NCBI GenBank assembly: GCA_002292815.1
Contig: DBBX01000006.1
Coordinates: 1-34,410 of the forward strand
Direction of reading: 5' to 3'
Source: Thiotrichaceae bacterium UBA973
Lineage (GTDB): Bacteria > Pseudomonadota > Gammaproteobacteria > Eutrophobiales > Eutrophobiaceae
DNA: 34,410 nt
Part shown: one piece after another, positions 1-8,812 of the stretch
How positions within the stretch are numbered: position 1 is the stretch's first letter
How the letters are laid out: every line of letters starts with the position of its first letter
Notes under the pieces: model-generated
What the model saw: the letters and a program-made list of their open reading frames with translations, nothing else
Told to the model about the DNA's origin: nothing
The model's database searches: none
Made by a program: the position numbers and the translations under genes

Positions 1-1150
1 TAGTCGAGATCCAGGCACCTTCCTGTTGACGCATTTCACGCCTTAGAACGACATCTTTAGTTTTTGAATTTCCAGTAAAATTAATTCGTCTAACATAGAC
101 CCGCTTACCTGGGTCAACAAAAAATGTTACTGACACCGTTTTTTCTTCCTTGTCTATTTCCGGTATCGAATTGACATTGGCAAAAGAGTAACCTTCCTGT
201 CCCAGTCGCTCAGTCAAAGCCTTACTACTATCTGTTATTTTTTTACGTGAGAATAACTTGTCCGTCTGTATGGTAATTAACTCAAAAAGAATTACTTCCG
301 GAAGAATATAATCACCGGCAAGTTTTACTTCTTTAACGGTGTACTGCTCACCTTCTGTTATGTTAATCGTGATATAAATATCTTTTTTGTCTGGTGTTAT
401 TGAAACTTGGGTCGAATCGACATTAAAGTTTAGGTAACCGTCATTTAAATAGTATGAACGCAATGATTCGAGATCAGCTGATAGCTTTTGCTTCGAATAT
501 TGATCATTTTTATTATAGAATGATAACAAGGTTTTGGTGCTTAACTTAAACTCCTTCAACAATTTCTTTTCAGAATAAATAGAATTCCCAACAATATTTA
601 TTTTCTTAATCTTGGCGGCAAGACCTTCAGAGACCTCAATTAAAATCCCGACACGATTATTATCGAGCTCGGTAACGGTAGAAGTAATTTTTACCGCATA
701 CTTACCATTTGAATAATATTGACGCTGTAATTCCTGCTCAACCGAATCCAGCGTCGACTGAACAAATACACGGCCTTCCGCAAAGCCAAATTGTTTGAGG
801 TTTTCCAGTAACTCATCGGTCTTAATGTCTTCATTACCAGACATACTAATGGTACCGATGGAGGGGCGTTCCTTGATAATGATAATCAGGATATTTCCAT
901 CTCTTTCGAGTCTGACGTCATCGAAAAATCCGGTTTTGAATAATGCCTTGACCGCCTCTGTCGAACGCGAATCATCAAAAGTATCACCAACCTTCATTGG
1001 CAGATAATTAAACACCGTTCCTGGCGTAATTCGTTCCAAGCCTTCAACACGAATATCTTGAATCACAAACTCTTGCGCCGCCTGCGGTTGTGCAAGTAGT
1101 AGTAATGACAATGCTAGAATATAAAGTAGTTTATTAACTATGAATCGCAT
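1..1150 (-). CDS. bamA: Outer membrane protein assembly factor BamA (N-terminal part, cut by window edge)
   Basis: BamA is the central component of the BAM complex that folds beta-barrel proteins into the outer membrane. The visible 383 codons begin at an ATG with a basic, Leu-rich signal peptide ending near AQPQA-AQ (about residue 24). The mature start, FVIQDIRVEGLERI, is a classic first POTRA opening. Further POTRA-like repeats follow, for example VFVQSTLDSVEQELQRQYY and KRVYVRRINFTGN; by length about four POTRA domains and the start of the fifth are present. The beta-barrel lies outside the window. It is 31 bases downstream of rseP on the same strand, the usual gammaproteobacterial order, and probably shares its transcript. 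The family assignment is firm; the C-terminal part cannot be judged. Confidence 0.95.
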   Translation of the reverse strand, partial: MRFIVNKLLYILALSLLLLAQPQAAQEFVIQDIRVEGLERITPGTVFNYLPMKVGDTFDDSRSTEAVKALFKTGFFDDVRLERDGNILIIIIKERPSIGTISMSGNEDIKTDELLENLKQFGFAEGRVFVQSTLDSVEQELQRQYYSNGKYAVKITSTVTELDNNRVGILIEVSEGLAAKIKKINIVGNSIYSEKKLLKEFKLSTKTLLSFYNKNDQYSKQKLSADLESLRSYYLNDGYLNFNVDSTQVSITPDKKDIYITINITEGEQYTVKEVKLAGDYILPEVILFELITIQTDKLFSRKKITDSSKALTERLGQEGYSFANVNSIPEIDKEEKTVSVTFFVDPGKRVYVRRINFTGNSKTKDVVLRREMRQQEGAWIST

Positions 1151-1181
1151 GTGATTGTTACTTAATCATTTTTATAGTTAT

Positions 1182-2549
1182 TTATCCTAATAACCGGATA
1201 ATATCGTTATAGAAAGCAATGCTCATTAACCCCAATAACAAGACTATTCCTATCTGCTGTCCAAGCATTTGCATCGCTTCAGAAACCGGTTTCCCTATTA
1301 CCGCCTCTATAAGGTAATACATTAAGTGCCCACCATCCAGTAATGGTACAGGCAACAAATTAAGCACTCCCAGACTGACGCTTACTATGGCCATAAAACT
1401 GAAAAAAGCAAGTAGTCCTATTCCAGCAGATTGTCCCGCATATTGTGCAATACTAATCGGCCCACTCAGGTTTTTCACCGACGCATCACCGACCAGCATT
1501 CTACCAAGTACGCGAAGAGTTAGCACTGACATTTCCCAAGTCTTCTTTATTGACTTTAAAAAAGCATGCGGCATTGAATAAGACTCTAAGACAAAATAGG
1601 AATCAAACAAGCCGTCGGCAACATATGCTGCGGCACCAATACGCCCGACAGTTACCCCATCAGATTGAACACTATCTGGAATCACATCAATATTGACGCT
1701 GCTACCACTTCGCAGCACCTCGACGCTAAGATTTTTTTCTGGATTATTACGAATATGATCAACCCACTGATGCCATGATTGAGTAGCGACCCCATTAACA
1801 CTCACTATCTCATCGCGCTGGCGTAAACCACTTTTTTCAGCCGCACCATCAGGCAGGATTTCCCCAATAATTGCAGGAACTTTTAGCTCAATAATTCCCA
1901 AGCCTATAGCCTCAAGCAATTTACCTTCTGCCATTTGATCTATTGAAATTTGGGACAGATCAATTTCCACACGCTGTCTCAAACCATCCTTATCTGCGAC
2001 GACTAAATTTATAACATCTCGATTAACAGTATGATTGACTAACATATCTATGGCTGTAGACCAGCTCAATGTTTGAGTGTCGTTGATAGAAATTATTTCC
2101 TGCCCAGCCTTCAAACCGGCATTGTCACTAATGGATGCTGGCTCAACTTCGCCTATAATTGGCCTTAATCCATTTACACCAACAACAAATATTATCCAGT
2201 ATGCAAACACAGCAAAGATAAAATTAAATACAGGTCCCGCTGAGACAATAGAGAATCGCTGCCATAATGGTTTATAATTAAATGAACGCGGTAACTCCTC
2301 TTCCGTGACATCTCCTTCACGCTCATCAAGCATTTTTACATAACCACCCAAGGGTAATGCTGCAATCACAAATTCAGTACTATCTTTGCCGAAAGATTTT
2401 TTATAAACCGTTCGACCAAAGCCTATTGAAAATCGTAGAATTTTTACATCAAAACATCTGGCCACCCAGTAGTGGCCAAACTCATGAAAAGTAATTAATA
2501 CACCGAGGGCAACAATAAATGCCGCGATTGATTGCACAATGTCAATCAT
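1182..2549 (-). CDS. rseP: RseP site-2 intramembrane zinc metalloprotease
   Basis: RseP cleaves the anti-sigma factor RseA in the inner membrane after DegS has cut it, releasing sigma-E, and it also trims signal-peptide remnants. The protein is 455 residues, near the usual length of about 450. The zinc motif HEFGH is at residues 22-26 in the first membrane segment, followed by a tandem PDZ region (about 115-300). The second metal motif, NLLPVPLLDGGHL, lies near residue 400 in a C-terminal membrane segment. Its start overlaps the dxr stop by 4 bases, implying translational coupling. BamA follows directly, which fits the envelope-stress role. No missing key residue was seen. Confidence 0.97.
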   Translation of the reverse strand: MIDIVQSIAAFIVALGVLITFHEFGHYWVARCFDVKILRFSIGFGRTVYKKSFGKDSTEFVIAALPLGGYVKMLDEREGDVTEEELPRSFNYKPLWQRFSIVSAGPVFNFIFAVFAYWIIFVVGVNGLRPIIGEVEPASISDNAGLKAGQEIISINDTQTLSWSTAIDMLVNHTVNRDVINLVVADKDGLRQRVEIDLSQISIDQMAEGKLLEAIGLGIIELKVPAIIGEILPDGAAEKSGLRQRDEIVSVNGVATQSWHQWVDHIRNNPEKNLSVEVLRSGSSVNIDVIPDSVQSDGVTVGRIGAAAYVADGLFDSYFVLESYSMPHAFLKSIKKTWEMSVLTLRVLGRMLVGDASVKNLSGPISIAQYAGQSAGIGLLAFFSFMAIVSVSLGVLNLLPVPLLDGGHLMYYLIEAVIGKPVSEAMQMLGQQIGIVLLLGLMSIAFYNDIIRLLG

Positions 2550-3727
2550 GCAGCAAGATCACTTATCGTCACCAACGCGTAATCTCTTGCCGCTTTATCA
2601 TCATTAAGGATGACATCAAGAGAAGTTGCTGCGTTATGCGTTACATTTTCTAATACTGTTTCAATAACACGAGCAATATCAGTAAAGCGAAGTCGTTTAT
2701 GCAAAAATTCATTTACAGCAATTTCATTAGCTGCATTTAATATCGCGCTACTCGTCCCACCTTGTTCCATAGCTTCACGTGCTAGTCTTAAACAAGGGAA
2801 ACGTTGTTCATCCGGTTTTACAAAATCAAGTTGTGCAATATCAAATAGATCAAGTCTTTCAACACCAGCATCAATCCTTTCCGGCCAAGCCAGACCATAT
2901 GCGATTGGAGTTCGCATATCCGGGTTTCCTAATTGTGCTAATACTGAACCGTCATTATATTCAACCAAAGAATGTATAACGCTCTGAGGATGGATAACAA
3001 CCTGTATAAATTCAGTCTGAGTATGAAACAACCAGCATGCTTCTATAACTTCCAGCCCTTTATTCATCATCGTCGCAGAATCTACCGATATTTTTCTACC
3101 CATTTCCCAATTAGGATGTGCGCAGGCCTGCTCTGGCGTCATAGCAGAAAGCTGTTCTAACGGTGTTGTTCGAAATGGACCACCTGATGCAGTAAGTAAT
3201 ATCTTCTTGACACCTAGCTCTTCAAATCCATGACTAAAATCAACCGGCATACATTGAAAAATTGCATTGTGCTCACTGTCGATAGGCAATAGCTCAGCTT
3301 TATTCTCCTGAACAGTATCCATAAATAATTTGCCTGACATAACCAGCGCTTCTTTATTAGCAAGTAATACACGTTTCCCTGCTTTTGCAGCATCAAGTGT
3401 AGGCAATAATCCAGCCGCACCAACAATCGCAGCCATCACATAGTCAACGTCAACAAGTGTTGCCACTCTCAACAACCCATCGACACCACTCAACACCGTT
3501 ACATCTGGGGCCTGATCCTTTAATTTCTGTTCCAGTCGCAACGCGGAGTCTTCATCAACCATGACCGCAAATTCAGGTTGATGTTTTATACACTGCTCGC
3601 GTATTAAATCGTCATTAGTGTTTGCTGTTAATGCCTTAATCTTATATTTATCTGCGTGGCGTGAAATAACATCTAGCGTGTTAACACCGATGCTTCCGGT
3701 TGAACCAAGAACCGTAATACCCTTCAT
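2546..3727 (-). CDS. dxr: 1-deoxy-D-xylulose 5-phosphate reductoisomerase
   Basis: Dxr converts 1-deoxy-D-xylulose 5-phosphate to 2-C-methyl-D-erythritol 4-phosphate with NADPH, the committed step of the MEP isoprenoid pathway. The 393-residue protein has the Rossmann motif GSTGSIG at residues 8-14, then LANKEALV, the metal/substrate motif LLPIDSEHNAIFQC, TASGGPFR and the flexible-loop segment HPNWEMGRKISVDSATMMNKG. These are the family signatures in the expected order. It overlaps cdsA and rseP by 4 bases at either end, so the three genes are tightly coupled. The product feeds undecaprenyl synthesis by the neighbouring uppS. Confidence 0.97.
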   Translation of the reverse strand: MKGITVLGSTGSIGVNTLDVISRHADKYKIKALTANTNDDLIREQCIKHQPEFAVMVDEDSALRLEQKLKDQAPDVTVLSGVDGLLRVATLVDVDYVMAAIVGAAGLLPTLDAAKAGKRVLLANKEALVMSGKLFMDTVQENKAELLPIDSEHNAIFQCMPVDFSHGFEELGVKKILLTASGGPFRTTPLEQLSAMTPEQACAHPNWEMGRKISVDSATMMNKGLEVIEACWLFHTQTEFIQVVIHPQSVIHSLVEYNDGSVLAQLGNPDMRTPIAYGLAWPERIDAGVERLDLFDIAQLDFVKPDEQRFPCLRLAREAMEQGGTSSAILNAANEIAVNEFLHKRLRFTDIARVIETVLENVTHNAATSLDVILNDDKAARDYALVTISDLAA

Positions 3728-4545
3728 GCACCAATACCTAAATGCACAACACCAAAAACAAACACAGGCGCCGCGGCCGTTAAACTGTCGATTCTGTCCA
3801 TAACACCGCCATGCCCAGGCAAAATAGATCCGCTATCTTTGATATCTGCTTCACGTTTCACCATACTCTCCATTAAATCACCAATTATTGATATTGAAAC
3901 TGTTAAAATTGAAAGCACAATTAATGCCATACCATGATTTGATATTTCCTTGGAAACAATAACATATGTCAATGCTATAGCAATGCCAGCAACAATACCG
4001 CCAATGCTACCTTCCCATGTTTTTCCTGGACTTACTCGACTTGCAAGTCGTCGTTTGCCCCATTTTTTACCGACAAAATAGGCCCCTGTATCTGCGCCCC
4101 AGATGAGTAACATAAGAAGCATTATTAATGTGGAGCCATTCTCAGGGAAAGATTTCAAAACCGTCAAACTCACCCACATAGGAATGAGTATCAACTCACC
4201 GACAACAAGCAAAACCAGTGGTGATTTAGACAATAAATTATGTTGTTTTTGATATGAAAAAACTAAAATTACAGCAATAAACCAATAGACCACACCACTC
4301 AAAATAAGACTATTGTATAAGCCGCTATTATTGACCGAATACAAACCCACTAATATCAGCACTGTAATCAGACTATATAAATATTGATATTTTTTACTTA
4401 TTTTACAAAGCCCCGCCCACTCCCGTGCGCCTATTGCAACAAATATAGCAAACAAAGCAGAAAACCATAGCGTTTCGAATAAAAAGATAATCGCTATGAC
4501 AATGGGTATCAGTATTGCGGCCGTAAGGATCCTTTGTTTAAGCAT
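3724..4545 (-). CDS. cdsA: Phosphatidate cytidylyltransferase (CDP-diglyceride synthase)
   Basis: CdsA makes CDP-diacylglycerol from phosphatidic acid and CTP in the inner membrane, the precursor of all major phospholipids. The 273-residue protein is strongly hydrophobic with about eight membrane segments. The C-terminal half has RVSPGKTWEGSIGG and the family signature DLMESMVKREADIKDSGSI followed by LPGHGGVMDRIDSL. Length matches the family. It lies 9 bases after uppS and overlaps dxr by 4 bases. No oddities were seen. Confidence 0.96.
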   Translation of the reverse strand: MLKQRILTAAILIPIVIAIIFLFETLWFSALFAIFVAIGAREWAGLCKISKKYQYLYSLITVLILVGLYSVNNSGLYNSLILSGVVYWFIAVILVFSYQKQHNLLSKSPLVLLVVGELILIPMWVSLTVLKSFPENGSTLIMLLMLLIWGADTGAYFVGKKWGKRRLASRVSPGKTWEGSIGGIVAGIAIALTYVIVSKEISNHGMALIVLSILTVSISIIGDLMESMVKREADIKDSGSILPGHGGVMDRIDSLTAAAPVFVFGVVHLGIGA

Positions 4546-4554
4546 GCTTAATTA

Positions 4555-5298
4555 TTAATTTTGAGTCAGCTCAACTTGTTCAGGTGTTTTACCGAAACGT
4601 CTTTGGCGCTTAGAGAACCAATCTATTGCAATATCGAATTGCTTTGTATCAAAATCCGGCCATAGCGTTTCCGTAAAATAAAGTTCGGTATACGCTGTTT
4701 GCCACAACAGATAGTTGCTAATTCGTTGTTCTCCACCGGTGCGAATGAAGAGTTCAGGATCTTTGTGAGCTGCTAATGATAATTTATTACTGATCAGGAC
4801 TTCATCTACATCTTCAATCGCTATTTTGTTTGACACTATTTCTTTAGCGATTGCCTGATAAGCCTGAACAATATCCCAGCGACCACTGTAATTTATCGCG
4901 ATATTTAGGCACAAGCCAGTATTGGAGGACGTTAATAATTCTGATTCATTGATTGAATTTTGCAACTTTCTGCTAAATGCTGTGCGAACACCGATAAACG
5001 TCAATTTAACGTTATTCTTGTTTAAGTCCTTCACTTCCGAGTTTAACGCCGAAATAAATAAATCCATTAATAAATCGACTTCGCTTTTAGGTCTTTGCCA
5101 ATTTTCACGACTAAAGGCATAAACTGTAATCACATTTAGTTTGATCTTGACCGAATGCTCGATAAGTTTTCTAAGTGCCTTTACACCAGCGCGATGACCC
5201 GCAACACGTGGTAAACCTTTTGACTTTGCCCACCTGCCGTTACCATCCATGATAATTGCAATATGTTCAGGCTTGGAAATTGTGGGCGTAGCATTCAT
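4555..5298 (-). CDS. uppS: Undecaprenyl diphosphate synthase
   Basis: UppS (also IspU) condenses eight isopentenyl units onto farnesyl diphosphate to make the C55 carrier for peptidoglycan and O-antigen synthesis. The 247-residue protein carries HIAIIMDGNGRWAKSKG with catalytic Asp18, then YAFSRENWQRP and RTGGEQRISNYLLWQTAY, all diagnostic of cis-prenyltransferases. The start has no clear Shine-Dalgarno, but the ATG fits the family N-terminus. It is separated from frr by 82 bases, the largest gap inside this operon, so an internal promoter there is possible, although I see no convincing one. Confidence 0.96.
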   Translation of the reverse strand: MNATPTISKPEHIAIIMDGNGRWAKSKGLPRVAGHRAGVKALRKLIEHSVKIKLNVITVYAFSRENWQRPKSEVDLLMDLFISALNSEVKDLNKNNVKLTFIGVRTAFSRKLQNSINESELLTSSNTGLCLNIAINYSGRWDIVQAYQAIAKEIVSNKIAIEDVDEVLISNKLSLAAHKDPELFIRTGGEQRISNYLLWQTAYTELYFTETLWPDFDTKQFDIAIDWFSKRQRRFGKTPEQVELTQN

Positions 5299-5380
5299 TT
5301 AATAATGAGCTGTCTGACTAATAAGAAATAATCGTTGCGAGTAGTAATATAGCTTAGGAGCCACTTATTTATTGAAAGGT

Positions 5381-5938
5381 CTAGATTTCAAGCATTTCTG
5401 CTTCTTTTTGTTCCAAATTTTTATCAATTATCTGAATATGTTCATCCGTTAATTTTTGAATACGGCCTTCCCCTTTTCGCTCATCATCTTCTGTGATCAT
5501 TTTTTCTTTGACCAACTCTTTGCATGAAGAATTAGCATCACGTCGAATATTACGAATCGCAACGCGAGCCTGTTCTGCCTCGCCCCGCACGACCTTGATT
5601 AAATCCTTGCGTCGTTCTTCGGTTAATGGTGGCAAGGGAATACGAATTACTTCTCCGGCCGTGACTGGATTCAATCCCAGATTGGCATTCATAATCGCTT
5701 TTTCAATATCCGGGATACTAGACTTTTCATAGGCGTTTACTCCAAGCGTCCTGGCGTCAACAACATTGACACTAGCCACCTGGTTTAGGGGTGTATCTGA
5801 GCCGTAATATTTGACTTTTACTTGTTCCAATAGACTCGGATGCGCGCGACCAGTTCTGATCTTAGACATGTCCACTTTTAGTGATTCGATGCTTTTAAGC
5901 ATCCTGGTTTTTGCATCATTGATAATATCTTCAACCAT
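5381..5938 (-). CDS. frr: Ribosome recycling factor
   Basis: Frr works with EF-G to split post-termination ribosomes. The protein is 185 residues, the standard length. Recognisable segments are KIRTGRAHPSLLEQV near the N-terminus, IPDIEKAIMNANLGLNP, IRIPLPPLTEERRKDL and VAIRNIRRDAN. The gene follows pyrH by 17 bases in the conserved tsf-pyrH-frr order. A start at this ATG gives the usual N-terminus MVEDIINDAKTRM. Confidence 0.97.
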   Translation of the reverse strand: MVEDIINDAKTRMLKSIESLKVDMSKIRTGRAHPSLLEQVKVKYYGSDTPLNQVASVNVVDARTLGVNAYEKSSIPDIEKAIMNANLGLNPVTAGEVIRIPLPPLTEERRKDLIKVVRGEAEQARVAIRNIRRDANSSCKELVKEKMITEDDERKGEGRIQKLTDEHIQIIDKNLEQKEAEMLEI

Positions 5939-5955
5939 ACTACTCGCTCCTAAAA

Positions 5956-6687
5956 CTAGTTATTACTGACCAGAGTCCCTTCGTTTTCACCTCTGGCAGC
6001 ATTCAATAGTGAACCGGGTTTAGTCATATCCAAGACCCTTAACGGCATTTGATTATCTCGACAAAGAACAACCGCCGTAGTATCCATAACACCAAGTTTT
6101 CGTTCGATCACTTCATCATAATTTAGCGAATCATAACGAACAGCATCTTTATCTTTTACTGGATCAGCCGAATAAACACCATCCACTTTAGTTGCCTTGA
6201 TTAACAATTCAGCGCCAATCTCAATCGCACGTAAGCTTGCGGCAGAGTCTGTCGTAAAAAAAGGATTGCCGGTTCCGGCAGCAAGAATAACAACACGCCC
6301 TTTTTCAAGGTGTCGCACTGCTCGACGACGAATGTAGTCTTCGCAGACTTGATTGATTTTTAGAGCCGACATGACCCTAGCATGAAGTTGAACACGTTCA
6401 AGGGCATCTTGCATGGCAAGCGAATTCATTATGGTGGCTAACATACCCATATGATCACCAGTAACACGATCTATCCCTGCAGCAGCCAAGCCAGTCCCCC
6501 TGAAGATGTTACCGCCACCGATAACAATAGCAATCTCTGCTCCTTGCTGACATAGAACAGCGATCTCTCCTGCAATGCGTTCAATGACTTTGGGGTCAAT
6601 ACCATAGGACTCATCACCCATCAATGCTTCGCCACTAAGCTTTAGCAATACCCGTCTATATTTTAATTTTTTGGACGGGGAGGACAT
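5956..6687 (-). CDS. pyrH: Uridylate (UMP) kinase
   Basis: PyrH phosphorylates UMP to UDP with ATP in pyrimidine nucleotide synthesis. It belongs to the amino-acid-kinase fold typical of bacteria, not the eukaryotic-type UMP/CMP kinase. The 243-residue protein has KLSGEALMGDESYGID near the N-terminus, VIGGGNIFRG for phosphate binding, and AAGTGNPFFTTDSAASLRA. It starts 4 bases after the tsf stop, so translational coupling with tsf is likely. Confidence 0.97.
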   Translation of the reverse strand: MSSPSKKLKYRRVLLKLSGEALMGDESYGIDPKVIERIAGEIAVLCQQGAEIAIVIGGGNIFRGTGLAAAGIDRVTGDHMGMLATIMNSLAMQDALERVQLHARVMSALKINQVCEDYIRRRAVRHLEKGRVVILAAGTGNPFFTTDSAASLRAIEIGAELLIKATKVDGVYSADPVKDKDAVRYDSLNYDEVIERKLGVMDTTAVVLCRDNQMPLRVLDMTKPGSLLNAARGENEGTLVSNN

Positions 6688-6691
6688 CTAT

Positions 6692-7561
6692 TTAAGATCC
6701 TTTCGCCTGAGACATGACTTCTTCTGCAAAATTATCGACTTTCTTCTCAATGCCTTCGCCGACTTCATAACGACGGAATGACAACACCGATGCATTCGCA
6801 GATTTTAGAAATTTTTCTATGGTTTGATCTGGATCTTTGACGTAAGGCTGTCCGAGCAAGGTAATTTCTTTAAGAAATTTCTTGATTCTACCAGTAACCA
6901 TTTTTTCTATGATTTCGGCAGGTTTACCGCTTTCCTCGGCCTGTGCTGAAAATATCTCTTTTTCTTTATCCAGAATATCTTGCGCAACCTGTTCTTCACT
7001 GATACAAACTGGTTTGCTAGCAGCAATATGCATAGCAAGATCCTTTGCCAAGGCTTCATCGCCGCCCTCAACCTCAACAATCACACCGATACGATTACCG
7101 TGCAAATAACTACCAACTTGAGCCTCTGAAGTTAGTTTCTCAAAGCGTCTAACGGTAATTTTTTCACCTATCTTGGCGATTAATTGTTGATTTGCTTCCT
7201 CAATGGTTTGGCCACCGACGCTCAAACCCATCAACGCTTCAACATCAGTTGGGTCTTGAGTATCGATAACATCAAGGACACTATCCGTGAAGTTAAGAAA
7301 ATTTTCATCTTTTGCTACGAAATCAGTTTCACAATTAATTTCTAAAATGATGACACTTTTATCACTTTGTTTAACCGAAATAATACCTTCAGCAGCAATT
7401 CGACCTGCTTTCTTAGCCGCATTTGCAGCACCAGATTTCCGCATCTCTTCAATCGCAACTTCGATATCACCATCGGCTTCATTCAAAGCCTTTTTACAAT
7501 CCATCATCCCCGCACCAGTACGTTCACGGAGCTCTTTAACCAAGGAGGCAGTAATTTGCAT
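6692..7561 (-). CDS. tsf: Translation elongation factor Ts
   Basis: EF-Ts exchanges GDP for GTP on EF-Tu. The 289-residue protein begins with the UBA-like segment LVKELRERTGAGMMDCKKAL and has the conserved TDFVAK motif at residues 79-84, which contacts EF-Tu. A coiled-coil insertion and a dimerisation domain follow, as in the E. coli form. It lies 51 bases after rpsB, as in the classical rpsB-tsf operon. The gap is too short for the strong attenuator known between these genes in E. coli, and none is visible. Confidence 0.97.
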   Translation of the reverse strand: MQITASLVKELRERTGAGMMDCKKALNEADGDIEVAIEEMRKSGAANAAKKAGRIAAEGIISVKQSDKSVIILEINCETDFVAKDENFLNFTDSVLDVIDTQDPTDVEALMGLSVGGQTIEEANQQLIAKIGEKITVRRFEKLTSEAQVGSYLHGNRIGVIVEVEGGDEALAKDLAMHIAASKPVCISEEQVAQDILDKEKEIFSAQAEESGKPAEIIEKMVTGRIKKFLKEITLLGQPYVKDPDQTIEKFLKSANASVLSFRRYEVGEGIEKKVDNFAEEVMSQAKGS

Positions 7562-7612
7562 CAGATATTCCTCTAACTATTTCTTTTAAATAATGATTAA
7601 TAGAATTAATCG

Positions 7613-8611
7613 CTACTTTTCATCTTCTTCTGTGTTTGCAGCTGTTTTTTTGCTGACTTTCTTAGCAACCTTTTTCTTGGCAGCTGTTTTCTTTTTAGCT
7701 ACCTTCTTTTTAGTCGCATCAGCATCAGCAGAAATAGCTTCTTCGCCTGCTTCTCCCTCTGCACCGACACTAGCCTCATCATTATCAGCCTTTTTTGCTA
7801 CTTTTTTCTTAGCTGCCTTTTTAGCGACTTTTGGTTTGGCACTGGTTTCTTCACCGGCTTCTACAGGTGCGCCAGATTCATCAATTTCGATTAATTCATC
7901 GCTATTTTCAGAACCACCTAAATGGGCAACAGATTGACGACTATCGAGAATGGCATCCGCTATACCCTTGGCATAAAGAGATATAGAGCGAATAGCGTCA
8001 TCATTCCCCGGGATAACATAATCAACACCTTTTAGGCTGTTGTTACTATCGACAACACCAACTACAGGTATTCCTAGCTTCACAGCTTCACTAACTGCAA
8101 TGTTTTCATAGCCCACATCAATAATAAATATTGCGTCTGGGATGCCTTTCATATCTTTAATACCAGATAAATTGGCTTCCAGCTTTTCCAGCTCGCGTTT
8201 AAGCATGAGCTGTTCTTTTTTGTTTATTCGTTCAAGACGACCATCAGTTTGCATTGCTTCTATTTCTTTCAAACGATTGATCGAGCCTCGCACGGTCTTA
8301 AAGTTAGTTAATAAACCGCCCAACCATCGACGATTAATGAACGGCATCCCGCAGCGTTTGGCTTCTTCAGCCACAATTGACTGTGCAGAACGTTTAGTAC
8401 CGACAAATAATATCGTACCTTTCTTTGAAGCCATTTTACTGACGTAATTGACAGCCTCTTCATATAAAGGAAGGGTTTGTTCCAGATTGATAATATGGAT
8501 TTTATTGCGCTGACCAAATAAGTATGGTGCCATACTGGGGTTCCAGTATCGAGTTTGGTGGCCAAAATGAACACCGGCCTCCAGCATTTCACGCATGGTG
8601 ACGTTAGACAT
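7613..8611 (-). CDS. rpsB: 30S ribosomal protein S2 with long Lys/Ala-rich C-terminal tail
   Basis: S2 binds the small subunit near the mRNA exit side. Residues 1 to about 235 are a normal S2, with VHFGHQTRYWNPSMAPYLFG, NRRWLGGLLTNFKT, PDAIFIIDV and YVIPGNDDAIRSI. The protein is 332 residues, whereas E. coli S2 is 241. The extra ~90 residues begin with an acidic linker (ENSDELIEIDESG), then two lysine/alanine-rich blocks with repeats such as KKKVAKK, separated by an acidic patch (EGEAGEEAISADAD), and end in acidic TEEDEK. The start is supported by AGGAG 8 bases upstream of the ATG. The core assignment is certain; the tail's role is unknown. Confidence 0.96.
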   Translation of the reverse strand: MSNVTMREMLEAGVHFGHQTRYWNPSMAPYLFGQRNKIHIINLEQTLPLYEEAVNYVSKMASKKGTILFVGTKRSAQSIVAEEAKRCGMPFINRRWLGGLLTNFKTVRGSINRLKEIEAMQTDGRLERINKKEQLMLKRELEKLEANLSGIKDMKGIPDAIFIIDVGYENIAVSEAVKLGIPVVGVVDSNNSLKGVDYVIPGNDDAIRSISLYAKGIADAILDSRQSVAHLGGSENSDELIEIDESGAPVEAGEETSAKPKVAKKAAKKKVAKKADNDEASVGAEGEAGEEAISADADATKKKVAKKKTAAKKKVAKKVSKKTAANTEEDEK

Positions 8612-8649
8612 GTTAAATTCTCCTGTTTAGGGTTAAGCCTCCGCATTCC

Positions 8650-8699
8650 CCATATACCAACCTGTCAAAACTTATTCCTGACAGGCACCCTATATATGG
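8650..8699 (-). promoter_or_regulatory. Nested hairpin in the rpsB 5' leader (possible S2 autoregulatory element)
   Basis: Two nested perfect stems lie in the untranslated leader between the promoter and the rpsB start. The outer stem is CCATATA with TATATGG (8650-8656 with 8693-8699). The inner stem is CCTGTC with GACAGG (8661-8666 with 8680-8685). Gammaproteobacterial rpsB mRNAs are known to carry a structured leader by which S2 represses its own operon, so this is a natural candidate. The pairing is seen directly; the regulatory role is inferred from position. Confidence 0.6.
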
Positions 8700-8751
8700 T
8701 TGAAGCATGCGTGTGACGGTTAATTAATGTATTTGCGAAAATCGCGGACGC

Positions 8752-8780
8752 TTTATACCATAGAACATATACAACAACAA
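8752..8780 (-). promoter_or_regulatory. Sigma-70-type promoter for the rpsB-tsf-...-bamA operon
   Basis: On the minus strand TTGTTG (-35) and TATAAA (-10) are separated by exactly 17 bases, pointing into rpsB. A GC-rich stretch, GCGTCC, directly follows the -10 box and resembles the discriminator of stringently controlled ribosomal promoters. Transcription would start near 8745, giving a leader of about 135 bases. Match quality is 4/6 and 5/6 to consensus; no experimental support. Confidence 0.6.
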
Positions 8781-8812
8781 TTACCCAAGCCCATAAATGG
8801 ACTACTGAATCT

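Noticed and set aside
7593..7937. Long plus-strand ORF antisense to the rpsB tail (Phe/Ala/Leu-rich)
   Set aside because: It is the mirror of the lysine/alanine repeat codons and has no ribosome site or family likeness.
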